From Patulibacter sp040675535 (GTDB lineage Bacteria > Actinomycetota > Thermoleophilia > Solirubrobacterales > Solirubrobacteraceae), in assembly GCF_040675535.1 (NCBI RefSeq), contig NZ_JBFAPC010000160.1, positions 1-12,621 of the forward strand: a DNA stretch of 12,621 bases. The letters run 5' to 3'. Of the stretch, positions 12,621 through 12,621 are shown piece by piece. The notes below the pieces were generated by a model, which was given only the letters and a program-made list of their open reading frames with translations, ran no database searches and was not told the DNA's origin. How positions within the stretch are numbered: position 1 is the stretch's first letter; every line of letters begins with the position of its first letter. A program made the position numbers and the translations under genes.

Positions 12621-12621
12621 C

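Noticed and set aside
1..12621. CRISPR array, tRNA, rRNA or insertion sequence
   Set aside because: No regularly spaced direct repeats of CRISPR type, no cloverleaf or rRNA-like sequence, and no transposase or integrase motifs were seen on either strand.

Overview
The window is a very GC-rich stretch (roughly 70% by eye), with strong G/C at third codon positions in the main genes. The protein style fits a high-GC actinobacterium, possibly Thermoleophilia/Solirubrobacterales. That placement is inference, since no rRNA or taxonomic marker gene is present.

Layout. (1) 1-2200 is an accessory-looking left flank: a possible gene end at the left edge, a tandem hairpin repeat at about 127-270, and four small minus-strand genes of unknown function (109, 100, 108 and 68 aa). 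(2) 2364-4582 is a plus-strand two-component pair: an OmpR/PhoB-type response regulator and a HAMP-containing sensor kinase. It ends at a 14-bp GC hairpin (4583-4616) that faces the next block. (3) 4631-11451 is a minus-strand redox block. In transcription order it holds apbE-like FAD:protein FMN transferase, a ferric-reductase-type haem/FAD/NAD membrane oxidoreductase, FMN-binding protein 1, FMN-binding protein 2, a PepSY-domain secreted protein, a stand-alone siderophore-interacting-protein-like domain, a Gly-rich secreted protein, and a second ferric-reductase-type oxidoreductase. (4) 11452-12023 is non-coding. (5) 12024 to the right edge is the C-terminal part of another histidine kinase.

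How the parts fit. The set reads as an extracytosolic flavinylation and electron-transfer system. NAD(P)H electrons would pass through FAD and two membrane b-type haems (two such modules are present) to secreted or anchored proteins carrying covalent FMN. ApbE would attach that FMN to the SGAT threonine of both FMN-binding proteins. The final acceptor is unknown; ferric iron is a candidate because of the ferric-reductase folds and the SIP-like protein.

The main new observation is a shared operator. Boxes reading CTGRG on the plus strand (CYCAG in the direction of the minus-strand genes) recur at an 11-bp period, the spacing typical of OmpR/PhoB-family regulators. Arrays lie upstream of apbE, FMN-binding protein 2, the PepSY gene, the Gly-rich gene (two arrays) and the small 68-aa gene divergent from the response regulator. 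All have the same orientation relative to the gene they precede. This suggests that the adjacent response regulator controls the whole block and that the 68-aa protein belongs to the system.
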